A stretch of DNA of 64,000 bases from CBDBND01 sp965207985 (GCA_965207985.1 CBDBND010000034.1:558001-622000), one strand, 5' to 3'; positions 24,542 to 33,944 are shown, numbered from the stretch's first letter. Made by a program: numbers and translations. The notes: generated from the letters alone by a model not told the origin.

Positions 24542-25192
24542 ATGAGCCAGAAATCCGGATATTTGCTGGTCATGGGTACAGCCAGTGATCCCGTCGGCAT
24601 GGACGCCTACCACGCGCAGTTGCCGCCCATCTATAAAGCCCATGGTGGTTACCGTTTGGCCATGGGCGCACAATCGGAAGGTGCGACCTTCCTGTCGGGC
24701 GGATTGCAAAAACTGGCGGTCATGCTGGCGCGGTTTCCCTCGCCTGAGAGCGTTTCCGCATTTTGGTGGTCGGAGGCCTACCGCCAAGCTTACCGTGCGC
24801 GAAAAAACGCGGGGCGCTTCGCCGCCGTCGCCCTGCCCGGCTTGGATGAAGACACTGGTGTGATTGCCGGCGGCCGCGGCTATCTGATCGCCTTGGCAAC
24901 GCCGGAAAGTCCGGGCCGCTGGCGCCGGTTTGCTGACGCCCTTGGCAAAGCGCTTGAAAACAGGGGCGCGACCATTCTTATCGACGACGGACCGGAAGCC
25001 ATCGAACGTTTGGAAAGTCTTCTGCCCGGCAGCCACGTTTTGGCGGCCATGCTGCCGAGCCATGAAGAAGCGGTCTCGGCTTGGACGGAACTGGAAACCG
25101 AGCTGTCTGATCTACTTGCCGAAGCGCAACCAGTGGACATTATTGCGCTTAACGGACTCGCAGACGATCACCCCGGGCGGCTTATTTCATAA
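24542..25192 (+). CDS. Tandem DUF1330 protein
   Basis: A 216-residue cytoplasmic protein made of two dimeric alpha/beta-barrel units. The first (residues 1-100) is a recognisable DUF1330: DPVGMDAYHAQLPPIYKAHG, then FPSPESVSAFWWSEAYRQAY. The second (about 107-212) has the same rhythm with a weaker match (GYLIALATPESPGRWRRFAD, ALPGSHVLAAMLPS-like core). Single-domain members form homodimers, so the fusion probably folds as an intramolecular pair. No enzyme activity can be assigned. Confidence 0.7.
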   Translation: MSQKSGYLLVMGTASDPVGMDAYHAQLPPIYKAHGGYRLAMGAQSEGATFLSGGLQKLAVMLARFPSPESVSAFWWSEAYRQAYRARKNAGRFAAVALPGLDEDTGVIAGGRGYLIALATPESPGRWRRFADALGKALENRGATILIDDGPEAIERLESLLPGSHVLAAMLPSHEEAVSAWTELETELSDLLAEAQPVDIIALNGLADDHPGRLIS

Positions 25193-25230
25193 GACCTCAA
25201 TACAAAGAATTCTTTTTTGGGACAGGGACA

Positions 25231-26286
25231 ATGGCATCAGTTTTCAAGATTTTGAGTTTTGCGGTAGGCGCTCTGATTCTGTGCCTTCCTTCTGCCGGAT
25301 TGGCCCAGGGCCAGGATGGCACGCAAGCTGAGCGTGACCTCACCGTCATCGCGGTGATGCTGCCGGGAACCTACGACAACCGGGAGCAAGTTTACTTCGA
25401 TGGACGCCTCGGCGTGCGCGAGGAAGCGCGCCACGAACGCGTTCATTCAAAGATCGTGCGTGCAGATTTGCCGGCTTTCGGCGAATACGTCTTTTTCGTC
25501 TGCGATAATTACGGCACCGATTACGACAACCCCCATCACCTTCGTCTCTATGTCTTCTCGGCCGACAACGACGCCGGTGCCGTTCGTATGAGGATTTACT
25601 TTTTGGCTAATGGCGACCTCGAGGGCCGGTATGACAACGCGCACCTGGACTTGAGTTTATTGACCGACCGCACACCGCAAAATACGCCCTACGCGGAAGG
25701 ATGTGATGTGTTTTGGCGCCGCGAAGCGGGCCAGTTTCATGGGAAAATGGCTGAGAATGCTTGCCGCTATACAGGCAGCGACCGAAGTGAACGTATCGGC
25801 GACTATGAAATGATGTTGAGCGAGAACGCGCTTTGGATCAGAGAATATGCCCATAATCTCAGCGGCAATCTGGTTTTCGGCAATCCAGACGGCGTTCCCC
25901 ACAAACTGACACGAGCGCGGGATTTCACATGTTATGCCGACATGCCGGGGGTATCGGGCGGCCGTGACATACCGTTTACCCGGTTCGACAATCTAAAAAT
26001 TACCGACCAGGGAGGTCAGGCGCGATTTACGTCGGAAGAAGATCCGCCGCGCATCATCGAAATCAATCTGCGTAATGTGGATTGGCAAATGAACAACGAA
26101 ATCGGCGCCTACACCCGCGATAGCCTAGTCATGTACATTTCCTCGCGCAACCAGGACGGCTCGCCGGGTGAGTTTTTTGGCTACACCTTTACCCAGCCCG
26201 ATGCCGAACGCTTGGGCATCAACCTCGGTTTCATCCTTGTAAATTGCTTCATGGTTTCAAACCGGGAGGCTACACCGGAGTTTTAA
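25231..26286 (+). CDS. Secreted CpcT/CpeT-like protein
   Basis: A 351-residue protein with a signal peptide (cleavage near LAQG, residue 25). The body resembles the CpcT/CpeT (DUF1001) beta-barrel family: LPGTYDNREQVYFDG at the start, the central RMRIYFLAN, and the signature YAEGCDVFWRREAGQFHGKM followed by the conserved Cys (ENACRY). In cyanobacteria these proteins attach phycobilins to phycobiliproteins; no phycobiliprotein gene is here, so a lipocalin-like binding role is more likely. The assignment rests on motif reading, not on a search. GGGACAGGGAC precedes the ATG. Confidence 0.6.
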   Translation: MASVFKILSFAVGALILCLPSAGLAQGQDGTQAERDLTVIAVMLPGTYDNREQVYFDGRLGVREEARHERVHSKIVRADLPAFGEYVFFVCDNYGTDYDNPHHLRLYVFSADNDAGAVRMRIYFLANGDLEGRYDNAHLDLSLLTDRTPQNTPYAEGCDVFWRREAGQFHGKMAENACRYTGSDRSERIGDYEMMLSENALWIREYAHNLSGNLVFGNPDGVPHKLTRARDFTCYADMPGVSGGRDIPFTRFDNLKITDQGGQARFTSEEDPPRIIEINLRNVDWQMNNEIGAYTRDSLVMYISSRNQDGSPGEFFGYTFTQPDAERLGINLGFILVNCFMVSNREATPEF

Positions 26287-26292
26287 GCGACT

Positions 26293-27189
26293 TTGACCGT
26301 TTCTTTCGTCACTCTTGATGTTTTCACAGACCGTCCCTTCGGCGGCAATCCGTTGGCCGTAATTCCCGATGGCAGAGGTTTAAGCACGGAAAAGATGCAA
26401 ACCACCGCGCGGGAATTTAACCTATCGGAAACCACGTTTGTTTTACCCGCTGAGGATCCGGATGCCACCCATAAGGTCCGCATTTTTACGCCGAAGGCGG
26501 AATTAGACTTTGCCGGTCACCCCACTATAGGGACGGCAATAGCCCTTGCGGAAGCCGATAAGAAGGATAGCGCTGACTTTGCATTCGAAGAAGGCGTCGG
26601 TGTAGTTTCTGTCAAAGTGCGTCCGAATGGCCGTGGTGGGCTAGAGGCAGAACTCTCCGTAGCAAAATTGCCAGAGCAAATGGAAAGCACTGTCGCAGCA
26701 GACAAGTGGGCCGAACTTCTAGGTCTCGATACTGAGGATATTTATGGCGCAACCAACCCGGCATTGTGGTCGTGTGGTGCACCTTTTACGTATGTTCCGC
26801 TGACCAGTTTGGATGCTCTAGCCCGTGCTTCAATTGAAGCAGGAGCTTGGAAAACTCATTTGAGCGCCGATCCGTCGGCCGGTGTGTTTGTGTTCACAAA
26901 CACAGCCGAAAACACCATTCAGGCGCGGATGTTTGCGCCCGCCCAGGGCATTGCCGAAGATCCAGCGACAGGATCAGCCGTGGCGGCGCTGGCGGGATGG
27001 CTTATGGCCCATGATCCGCGACCGGACGGCAAGGCCCATTGGACTATCGATCAGGGCATCGAAATGGGCCGGCCGAGCCATTTGGAACTGGATGTGGAAA
27101 TCGAATCTGGCCGGATTTCGGCAGTTCGAGTACGGGGTAGCGCGGTTGTGATCTCCCGCGGAACCCTAAACGTGCTTACAGACCTTTGA
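26293..27189 (+). CDS. PhzF-family isomerase/epimerase-like protein
   Basis: A 298-residue member of the PhzF/diaminopimelate-epimerase fold. Typical segments are LDVFTDRPFGGNPLAVIPD, the catalytic-Glu region REFNLSETTFVLP, TPKAELDFAGHPTIGTA and EDPATGSAVAALAGWL. The only start that keeps the family N-terminus is a TTG 6 bases after the upstream stop, since an in-frame TAA precedes it. PhzF proteins isomerise small metabolites; the substrate here is unknown and there is no phenazine cluster. Confidence 0.88.
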   Translation: MTVSFVTLDVFTDRPFGGNPLAVIPDGRGLSTEKMQTTAREFNLSETTFVLPAEDPDATHKVRIFTPKAELDFAGHPTIGTAIALAEADKKDSADFAFEEGVGVVSVKVRPNGRGGLEAELSVAKLPEQMESTVAADKWAELLGLDTEDIYGATNPALWSCGAPFTYVPLTSLDALARASIEAGAWKTHLSADPSAGVFVFTNTAENTIQARMFAPAQGIAEDPATGSAVAALAGWLMAHDPRPDGKAHWTIDQGIEMGRPSHLELDVEIESGRISAVRVRGSAVVISRGTLNVLTDL

Positions 27190-27248
27190 GACCGGACGCG
27201 GGAATGTGGTAAGGTGGGAAAAAGACAAGCTGCGCTAGGAGGCAAACA

Positions 27249-27749
27249 ATGCGTGGGTTTCTAATTGGTGTGGCCGCTGCCGGGATCGTGGCGGCAACTG
27301 CAATATCTTCGGCGGATGCTCAAATGTTCAGCCGAGGCAATGGCCTCGTTAATGAATCCGCCCATGCCCTCGACCGCGAAAAGTGGGACAAGGGTGTGAG
27401 TCTGGCCCGGCAGGCGTTGCGATCCGGTGAACTCACACCGCGCAACGTTCCCGCTGCTCTAAACAACCTGTGCATCGGGTTGACCGGCCAGGGTTATTAC
27501 GACGAAGCGATGGATACCTGTAATAGAGCCATCGAAAAACGGCCGCGTGAGTGGAGTTTTTATAACAACCGCGCCAACATTCATTTTTTCCGGGCGCAAT
27601 ATGACCGGGCGTTGGCGGACTATTATAAAGCGCTTACTTTTAGCCCGGGTGATGACGTCCTGATCACAAACATCAGCCTCACCTTGCGTACGCGCAAGAG
27701 AGCGGCAGAAGCTATGGGACGTGAAGCCGGCCGGGAACGGGAAAGCTAA
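27249..27749 (+). CDS. Secreted tetratricopeptide-repeat protein
   Basis: A 166-residue protein with a signal peptide (about residues 1-24, SSADA) and roughly three TPR-like helical pairs: EKWDKGVSLARQALRSGEL, NNLCIGLTGQGYYDEAMDTC and NRANIHFFRAQYDRALADYY. AGGAGG precedes the ATG. TPR arrays mediate protein contacts; a periplasmic partner is likely but none is indicated by the neighbours. Confidence 0.8.
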   Translation: MRGFLIGVAAAGIVAATAISSADAQMFSRGNGLVNESAHALDREKWDKGVSLARQALRSGELTPRNVPAALNNLCIGLTGQGYYDEAMDTCNRAIEKRPREWSFYNNRANIHFFRAQYDRALADYYKALTFSPGDDVLITNISLTLRTRKRAAEAMGREAGRERES

Positions 27750-27799
27750 ACGCCCGACAACGCGCGCTCCAAATTTATATTGAGTTGTGAGCCGGCTCC

Positions 27800-28396
27800 A
27801 TGTGCGCGCGGTATGAACTTGATATTGCCCCGCGTAACATCATTGAACGCTTTGGTCTCAAGATCGATGACTCCGTCTTCGTTGATTTCCAGCCCGCCAA
27901 TGATGTTAGACCCACTTTCCGTATGCCAGTCATCGGCGTTGACGGTGAAATTAGTTTCCTGCGCTGGGGTCTGGACGTTCCCTGGCAAAAAAAACTTGTC
28001 ATCAATGCCAGGTCCGAAACCGCTTCACAGAAACCGACGTTCAAACCGCTGATCGATCAAAGGGTGGTGGTTCCTGCGACGGCCTATTTTGAATGGCGTA
28101 AAGACGGCTCCAAAAAAATCAAAACGCGGATATGTGTAACCGGCACCGATGTGTTTGGCATGGCGGGGTTTTATAAAGAAGACCGTTTCGTCATTCTGAC
28201 CTGCAGCCCCGCTCCAAGCATCGCCCATATCCACAATCGCATGCTCGTAGTCCTACCGCAGTCTCTTCAACACGAATGGCTCAACCCGGACGTTTCCTTT
28301 GACGATCTTGCACCGAACCTAATCCCTTACGAAGAATCCCTGGAGGCGATTGAGCAATCACCTCCCAAGCCGAAGCAGGGATCGCTGCCTGTCTAA
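27800..28396 (+). CDS. SRAP-domain (HMCES/YedK) abasic-site protein
   Basis: A 198-residue SOS-response-associated peptidase-like protein. The catalytic Cys is at position 2 after initiator Met (MCARYEL); the other conserved residues are in INARSETA, PATAYFEWRKD and SIAHIHNRMLVVL (the HNRM motif). SRAP proteins form a thiazolidine crosslink with abasic sites in single-stranded DNA and protect them during replication. The start is fixed by the Cys2 requirement. The C-terminus is short and proline/lysine-rich. No LexA box is evident directly upstream. Confidence 0.92.
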   Translation: MCARYELDIAPRNIIERFGLKIDDSVFVDFQPANDVRPTFRMPVIGVDGEISFLRWGLDVPWQKKLVINARSETASQKPTFKPLIDQRVVVPATAYFEWRKDGSKKIKTRICVTGTDVFGMAGFYKEDRFVILTCSPAPSIAHIHNRMLVVLPQSLQHEWLNPDVSFDDLAPNLIPYEESLEAIEQSPPKPKQGSLPV

Positions 28397-28413
28397 AACG
28401 CTGTATGAATGCC

Positions 28414-29289
28414 TCAATGGCACATGAGGACGGGAAGGACGGCGTGTTCCATCACGTAACCGGTTACGCTGCCCAGCATCAGTTGCCGCAGTTTGGACCT
28501 GGTGTAAGCGCCCATGACCATCATTTCCGCACTGTCATCACGGGCGGCGTAGAGCAGAGAACGGCCCGTCCGTACCTCACGGGGCAGCACCTTTGAGATT
28601 ACCGTTTTGACGCCGTGGCGGGTGAGATGGACATCAAGGTCTTCCGTTCCCGCGTACCATTCCTCTTCTTCGACGCGAAGAATGGTGACTTCTTTTGCCA
28701 TGGCGAGCAGCGGAACCGCCGCTTGGACCGCACGGGTCGCCTCCGTGCTGTCGTTCCAGAACACCGCAATCCGCTCGATCGGACCTGAAGGCGCGGTTCC
28801 ATCCTCGGGCAGTGGGGGTGCGGCGACAACGGCCCGGCCGCTTTGCATCAGCGCGGCATTAAGAGACATCAAGGCGGCTGTTTCGTTCTCTTTGGTCGGG
28901 CGGTTCACAACGATGAGGTCAGCGCGGCAGCCCCGAAGGGCAATCACCTGCTCTTCAACGCCGGATTCCTCCATCCAGACCACGCGGAATCCTTCACCTG
29001 AGCGATCGCTACCGGTTGTATCGATTCCGGATGTGACTTCGTCGAACATCGTCTTGGTAAGATTTGCGCGCTGGCCGGCTTCCCGTTCGGCCACGCCCAT
29101 CATTTCATCCACCATGGCGCCGGACATGGCCTCTCCCACCAAGGGCAAAGCCGCGGTGGGATCAGCCAAGACGTGCATGGCGTCCACATGGCAATCGAGC
29201 TGCTGCCCGAGCCGAAGGGCCGTATGCAGGCACGCCCGTCCAGACGTCGGTTCACCGACGACGGCGAGAATACTTTTAATGGCGGACAC
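28414..29289 (-). CDS. Universal stress protein, two USP domains
   Basis: A 291-residue tandem universal stress protein starting at a GTG. The first domain begins IKSILAVVGEPTSGRACLHT and the second ends with EMMVMGAYTRSKLRQLMLGS-VTGYVMEHAVLPVLMCH, the family's G-2x-G-9x-G(S/T) nucleotide-binding signature in degenerate form. Such proteins bind adenine nucleotides and help in stress survival. It is convergent with the SRAP gene (18 bases apart). Confidence 0.9.
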   Translation of the reverse strand: MSAIKSILAVVGEPTSGRACLHTALRLGQQLDCHVDAMHVLADPTAALPLVGEAMSGAMVDEMMGVAEREAGQRANLTKTMFDEVTSGIDTTGSDRSGEGFRVVWMEESGVEEQVIALRGCRADLIVVNRPTKENETAALMSLNAALMQSGRAVVAAPPLPEDGTAPSGPIERIAVFWNDSTEATRAVQAAVPLLAMAKEVTILRVEEEEWYAGTEDLDVHLTRHGVKTVISKVLPREVRTGRSLLYAARDDSAEMMVMGAYTRSKLRQLMLGSVTGYVMEHAVLPVLMCH

Positions 29290-29374
29290 GACCGGCGCCC
29301 CCCTTTCCGGCTAACCGCAAGTCCCGGATGGTAGCAAGGAAAAGGAGGATGGGGCCACAGGAGTCGTACGGTTT

Positions 29375-30313
29375 CTAAACCAGCGCTGATCCGACCGGAG
29401 GGTGGTACTCTTCGATGCCATCTGGATCTTGGTGAATAATGATGTCGGCGCCGGGATAGTCGGCCAATAGGCTCATTTCCACCTGGTCGGAAATGCTGTG
29501 GGCGTCCAGTAGGGTCAGATTCGGGTCCAGCACCATATGCAATTGGATGAAAGTCTGAACGCCTGAGGAGCGTGTTCTGAGTTCATGAACGCCTAAGACT
29601 TTGGGATGCTTCATGACGGTCGCTTTGATAGCGGCCCGTTCTTCTTCGGGCAATTCACGATCCATCAGCACTTCAATGGACTTGCGCGTAATGTGAGAGG
29701 CGTTCCACAAAAGAAACAGGGCTATGCCGATTGCAAAAACAGGATCGGCCCAAGTGACGTTGGCATAGGTGGAGAGAACGAGGGCGACGATAACGCTGAG
29801 GTTCAGAAGCAAATCGCCGGTGTAATGAAGGGAATCCGCACCGATGGCGACGGAGCCCGTCCTTTTGACCACATATTTCTGAAAAGTGACCAGACAGAAA
29901 GTGGCGACAATGGCAAAAACCATGACACCAATCCCGATGTCCCCCGCGACCACTTTTTCCTGATTTGAAAACCGAGAAACGCCTTCAACGATGAGCAGCA
30001 CAGCCGAGCCAGCAATGAAAGCGGATTGCGCCAAGCCGGAAAGCGGTTCTGCCTTACCGTGGCCGAACCTGTGCTCTTCGTCTGCCGGCGTTAGGGCGTG
30101 GCCGACAGCCCACAAATTGACGACAGACGCCATCAGGTCCAAGGCCGAGTCGGCCAAGCTGGACAGAATGGCGACCGAGTTGGTTAAGACAAACGCAACA
30201 GCCTTGACCAGAATAAGGACGACGGCAACGCTGACGGCAGCGTAGGTCGCAAAGCGCATGAGACGGGACGGTCGAGAATTCAATCCGGCGGATATAGCAG
30301 GATCATGGGGCAT
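29375..30313 (-). CDS. Cation diffusion facilitator (FieF-type) transporter
   Basis: A 312-residue CDF transporter with six membrane helices and a cytoplasmic C-terminal domain. The metal site and family signature are in SSLADSALDLMASVVNLWAV and ADEEHRFGHGKAEPLSGLAQ; the dimerisation domain has VHELRTRSSGVQTFIQLHM. It exports divalent cations such as zinc or iron in exchange for protons. The ATG at 30313, two bases after the pdxH stop, is chosen over starts inside pdxH, so it forms an operon with it. Confidence 0.9.
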   Translation of the reverse strand: MPHDPAISAGLNSRPSRLMRFATYAAVSVAVVLILVKAVAFVLTNSVAILSSLADSALDLMASVVNLWAVGHALTPADEEHRFGHGKAEPLSGLAQSAFIAGSAVLLIVEGVSRFSNQEKVVAGDIGIGVMVFAIVATFCLVTFQKYVVKRTGSVAIGADSLHYTGDLLLNLSVIVALVLSTYANVTWADPVFAIGIALFLLWNASHITRKSIEVLMDRELPEEERAAIKATVMKHPKVLGVHELRTRSSGVQTFIQLHMVLDPNLTLLDAHSISDQVEMSLLADYPGADIIIHQDPDGIEEYHPPVGSALV

Positions 30314-30315
30314 GC

Positions 30316-30918
30316 CTAAGGGTACAACCTTTCCCGGCTCCATGAAGAACCGTTTCTTGTAAAACACAGCCGGTCGTGCATGCGATGAGGTAGATCAAGC
30401 CAGAATTCAATAACAGAAGGCGTAAGACGAAAGCCAGTCCAGTGTTCAGGACGGGGCACCTCCTTGCCTTCAAACCGGGCTTCTTCTGCAGCAAAGCGGG
30501 ATACAAATTCCTCCCGGTCAGCCATGGGTTTGGATTGGTCCGCCGCCCAGGCCGCGATACAGCTTTCTCTGGACCGTGAAGCAAAATATTCGTCGGCAAG
30601 GTCGGTGCTGACTTCCGATAAAGTGCCTTCAATTCGAATTTGGCGCCGCAATGTCTTCCAATGGAAGCACAGCGCCGCATTCTTATTGTTGGCAATTTCC
30701 TGACCTTTGCGGCTTTCAATATTGGTGTAGAAAACAAATCCGTCAGGACCTAAGCCTTTCAACAAGACCATGCGCAAGGAAGGACGTCCGTCGGGCGTGG
30801 CCGTGGCAAGGCTCATGGCGTCATAGTCGTTGGGTTCCGTCTTCTTGGCCGCATTCAGCCAGTCTTCAAACAGACTCATTGGGTTGTCGACATCGGGAAT
30901 CAGGGCTGGGTCAGACAT
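30316..30918 (-). CDS. pdxH: Pyridoxamine 5'-phosphate oxidase
   Basis: A 200-residue PdxH, the FMN enzyme that makes pyridoxal phosphate from pyridoxine or pyridoxamine phosphate. Visible family parts are PSLRMVLLKGLGPDGFVFYT and SRKGQEIANN (FMN and phosphate contacts), CFHWKTLRRQIRIEG, and the C-terminal dimerisation region EFWLDLPHRMHDRLCFTR ending RLYP. Many homologues read W-x-x-x-RLHDR; here RMHDR is a conservative change. Length matches the family. The ATG at 30918 is used rather than the adjacent TTG. Confidence 0.95.
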   Translation of the reverse strand: MSDPALIPDVDNPMSLFEDWLNAAKKTEPNDYDAMSLATATPDGRPSLRMVLLKGLGPDGFVFYTNIESRKGQEIANNKNAALCFHWKTLRRQIRIEGTLSEVSTDLADEYFASRSRESCIAAWAADQSKPMADREEFVSRFAAEEARFEGKEVPRPEHWTGFRLTPSVIEFWLDLPHRMHDRLCFTRNGSSWSRERLYP

Positions 30919-31111
30919 CAAAAAGGCTCAAGATTCACTGCAAAGATGGCTCATGGGTTTGGTCTGCGATCACGAAGATGTCAACAGGCGATGCCCCGGA
31001 ATGCCCTGATTTTGACACCTTTTCCCTGTGTTATGCGTTGTTAGGACAAAGGCACAGCGATTCGAAATCGCATGCCCATTGAAAACGCCACCAATGGTAA
31101 ACGAGGAAACC

Positions 31112-31612
31112 ATGAGCGGACAAATGTACGGACAAAAGTTTAAAACCGCTATTTCTGCAGGAGTCTTGGCATCGGCTTTGGTCTTAAGCGGTTGCACGAC
31201 GACCGGCACGGAAAATGAAACCGTCGGAACATTGCTCGGCGCAGCGGCAGGCGCCTGGGCCGGATCGTCGATTGGCAAAGGCGATGGCCGCATTGTCGCG
31301 ACCGCTGCGGGCACAATGCTAGGTGCTGCCGTCGGCAATCGAATCGGACGCAGCATGGATGAATTGGATCGCATGAAAGCGCAAAGAGCGCAGGAATTTG
31401 CCTATGCGGCGCCGATCGGTGAAACCATTGTCTGGAACAACCCAGACAGCGGCAACTACGGCAACGTCACGCCCATTCGCGATGGGTATACGGACTCTGG
31501 ACGGTACTGCCGCGAATTTCAGACGGAATTCACCATCGATGGCCAGCAGGAACAAGGGTACGGTACGGCCTGCCGTCAAGCAGATGGCAGCTGGCGGATT
31601 GTCAGTCAGTAA
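31112..31612 (+). CDS. Glycine-zipper lipoprotein (17-kDa surface antigen-like)
   Basis: A 166-residue lipoprotein. The lipobox is VLSGC (Cys about residue 27). A glycine-zipper two-helix segment follows (GTLLGAAAGAWAGSSIGKGD, GTMLGAAVGNRIGRSMDELD), as in rickettsial 17-kDa antigens and RT0821/Lpp0805 proteins, then a C-terminal domain with YCREFQTEFTIDGQ and YGTACRQADGSWRIV. Probably outer-membrane associated. The ATG at 31112 follows GAGGA; more upstream starts lack a signal peptide. Confidence 0.88.
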   Translation: MSGQMYGQKFKTAISAGVLASALVLSGCTTTGTENETVGTLLGAAAGAWAGSSIGKGDGRIVATAAGTMLGAAVGNRIGRSMDELDRMKAQRAQEFAYAAPIGETIVWNNPDSGNYGNVTPIRDGYTDSGRYCREFQTEFTIDGQQEQGYGTACRQADGSWRIVSQ

Positions 31613-31637
31613 ATACGCGACATCAATCGGTTCAATG

Positions 31638-31668
31638 AAAACGGCGGCTCATATGGGCCGCCGTTTTT
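31638..31668. terminator. Bidirectional rho-independent terminator
   Basis: AAAACGGCGG and CCGCCGTTTT pair around CTCATATGGG, with A-run and T-run on either side. It lies between the convergent lipoprotein and BrkB-family genes. The stem is nearly the same as that at 22180-22210. Confidence 0.87.
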
Positions 31669-31687
31669 AATGTATGAACAGCGTCAA

Positions 31688-32995
31688 TTATCCGCTGACG
31701 ATACGCGGACCCGTTTCCCGGACTGCAGTGTCATCACCAAACAAACTAGCCACCGGTCTACCAAGACTTTGTTTCTCGGTGGCTTGGGCGTCTTTCAAGA
31801 GCGCGCTTAGACGGTCTATGGAAGAGGACTGACCTATAAGATCCGGCGTAATGGGGACGCCGTATCCCAACAGATGAACGAGATCAGCAATTGCCGTGCG
31901 CGAAAGATCCCGGCCAAGACGCCAAACATTGTCTTCCCCAATGGTGACAAAGCCGCCACCGCGTAGCTCTTCCAGCACGGGCATTAGTGCTGCTTCGCGC
32001 ACGGCCACCGCTTTGCGCAGATCCCGTTGTGACAGACCACGGCCTTCACCGGCGACATCGTATAGCGCTTCGAGAATGTCCATGGCCAATGCCAGACGCC
32101 CGCCGGACCCTGTTGCCCGCTCGTGTTCGGAACGCCGCCAGTCAGGAAGCGCCGCCGCAATTACGGCACCGGCCAGTATGACGTTCCACGAAAGAAACAA
32201 CCAAATGAGAAAGACAGGAACGGCCGCTACCGCTCCATAGATCGCCTGGTAAGTGGGCATCCCTGCAATGAAGGATGAAAACCCAAACCGTAAAAGAGCA
32301 AACAGCAGCGCCGCAATGATACCCCCGACGAGCGCATCCATCAGCCGCACTTTACGGTTCGGCACCGCCATGTAGATCAAGGCGAAGGCTAAGGCGGTCA
32401 TCACTGTTGGTGTGACGGTGCCGAGCACCACAGTCAGTGTTCCGGGTTCTTCACCACCCAGAAGCGTACGGATGGTGACGAAATACCCGGAAAGAGAAAA
32501 ACTCAAGCCGACGAGCAGCGGACCGATGGTTATGACCGTCCAAAATACCACCAGCCGCGCGAGGATTGGTCTGGGCCGGGCCACTCTGAAAATACGGTTG
32601 AAAGCGCTTTCTATGGTCAACAGCAAAAGCACGGACGTGACGATCAGGCCTGCTATACCGATGGTCGTAAGCTCTCCCGCAGCCGCTATGAAGCCTTCCA
32701 GGGCGTCTTCCATACGCATACCCGTATCGGGCACAAAACTGTTGAGAACCAGGTCCTGGACCGCATCACGTACACCTGAAAAGGCAGGAAAGGCGGCGAG
32801 TATGGCCAGCGCCAAGGCAAGGGCCGGGACCAGAGCCAGGGTCGACGTATAACTTAAGGACGCAGCGACACGGTTGACCTGATCATCCTTCATCCGGTCG
32901 GTAATAAAACCACAAAATCTAAGTGTTCTAATGACGGCGGGTTGGACCTTGGCGACGACAACGTCGATCCCCTGTGCCTTGTCGATACCGGTCAT
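31688..32995 (-). CDS. YihY/BrkB-family membrane protein
   Basis: A 435-residue protein with a BrkB domain of about six helices (SLSYTSTLALVPALALALAI at the first helix, MPTYQAIYGAVAAVPVFLIW in the middle) and a soluble C-terminal part of around 110 residues that includes a winged-helix-like stretch (LSQRDLRKAVAVREAALMPV). The family is sometimes annotated as ribonuclease BN, which is incorrect; the function is not established. The ATG at 32995 is chosen because longer forms extend into the divergent fabI region. Confidence 0.88.
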   Translation of the reverse strand: MTGIDKAQGIDVVVAKVQPAVIRTLRFCGFITDRMKDDQVNRVAASLSYTSTLALVPALALALAILAAFPAFSGVRDAVQDLVLNSFVPDTGMRMEDALEGFIAAAGELTTIGIAGLIVTSVLLLLTIESAFNRIFRVARPRPILARLVVFWTVITIGPLLVGLSFSLSGYFVTIRTLLGGEEPGTLTVVLGTVTPTVMTALAFALIYMAVPNRKVRLMDALVGGIIAALLFALLRFGFSSFIAGMPTYQAIYGAVAAVPVFLIWLFLSWNVILAGAVIAAALPDWRRSEHERATGSGGRLALAMDILEALYDVAGEGRGLSQRDLRKAVAVREAALMPVLEELRGGGFVTIGEDNVWRLGRDLSRTAIADLVHLLGYGVPITPDLIGQSSSIDRLSALLKDAQATEKQSLGRPVASLFGDDTAVRETGPRIVSG

Positions 32996-33096
32996 GGCGC
33001 CAGCCTTGCCCTTGGTGATCAGTGGTGTAGGATGCCCGAAGTTTGTGCGAGCAGACTGGAATCTAACACGTTTTTGGCATCGGGACACAGGACGTC

Positions 33097-33936
33097 ATGA
33101 GCGGTCAGCCCGGATTGCTTTCTGGTCGGCGCGGTCTGGTAATGGGTGTTGCGAATGATCGGTCCATCGCTTGGGCGATCTCGCGTCATGCTGCAGAACA
33201 CGGCGCAGAATTGGCATTCACATTTCAAGGAGACGCACTCGAAAAGCGGGTGAGACCGCTTGCAGAGAGCGTCAATGCAGCTTTTGTGGCGCCGTGCGAT
33301 GTCACGGATCCGGCCTCTATGGATGCGCTGTTTGAGCAAACAGCCAACACTTGGGATGGCTTGGACTTTATCCTTCATGCCATCGCGTTTTCCGATAAGA
33401 GCCAACTCCAAGGTCATTACATTGACACGTCGCGCGATAACTTTCTGCGCACTTTGGATATCTCCTGCTACTCGTTCACGGATGTTTGCCGCCGTGCCGC
33501 TCCGTTAATGAAGGACGGCGGTTCGCTTCTCACGTTGAGCTATTACGGCGCCGAGCGTGTTATCCCCCACTATAACGTCATGGGGGTGGCTAAGGCTGCG
33601 TTAGAGGCAAGTGTGCGATATTTGGCAACAGACCTTGGCCGGAGCAATGTCCGCGTCAACGCCCTGTCTGCCGGACCAATGAAAACATTAGCAGCATCCG
33701 GGATTGGTGATTTTCGCTACATTTTAAAGTGGAATGAACTCAACAGCCCGATGCACCGCAATGTGACTTTGGACGACGTCGGCCGGGCTGGGTTGTACCT
33801 GATTAGTGATTTGTCCAGTGGCGTGACCGGGGAAGTTCATCACGTCGATTGCGGTTACCATGTGGTCGGTATGATGTCTCCTGAATCGTCGCAGGAAATT
33901 TCCGATTTGCTTGATGGCTTTAATTCGAGCGAATAG
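33097..33936 (+). CDS. fabI: Enoyl-[acyl-carrier-protein] reductase (NADH)
   Basis: A 279-residue FabI that reduces trans-2-enoyl-ACP in fatty-acid elongation. The cofactor loop is GVANDRSIAWAISRHAAEHG; the catalytic Y-x6-K is YNVMGVAK, preceded by the expected tyrosine pair in LSYYGAERV. SAGPMKTLAASGIGDF is the substrate-loop signature. It starts 9 bases before... and precedes aroC by 8 bases, indicating an operon fabI-aroC-sppA. Confidence 0.96.
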   Translation: MSGQPGLLSGRRGLVMGVANDRSIAWAISRHAAEHGAELAFTFQGDALEKRVRPLAESVNAAFVAPCDVTDPASMDALFEQTANTWDGLDFILHAIAFSDKSQLQGHYIDTSRDNFLRTLDISCYSFTDVCRRAAPLMKDGGSLLTLSYYGAERVIPHYNVMGVAKAALEASVRYLATDLGRSNVRVNALSAGPMKTLAASGIGDFRYILKWNELNSPMHRNVTLDDVGRAGLYLISDLSSGVTGEVHHVDCGYHVVGMMSPESSQEISDLLDGFNSSE

Positions 33937-33944
33937 CCAGAACT

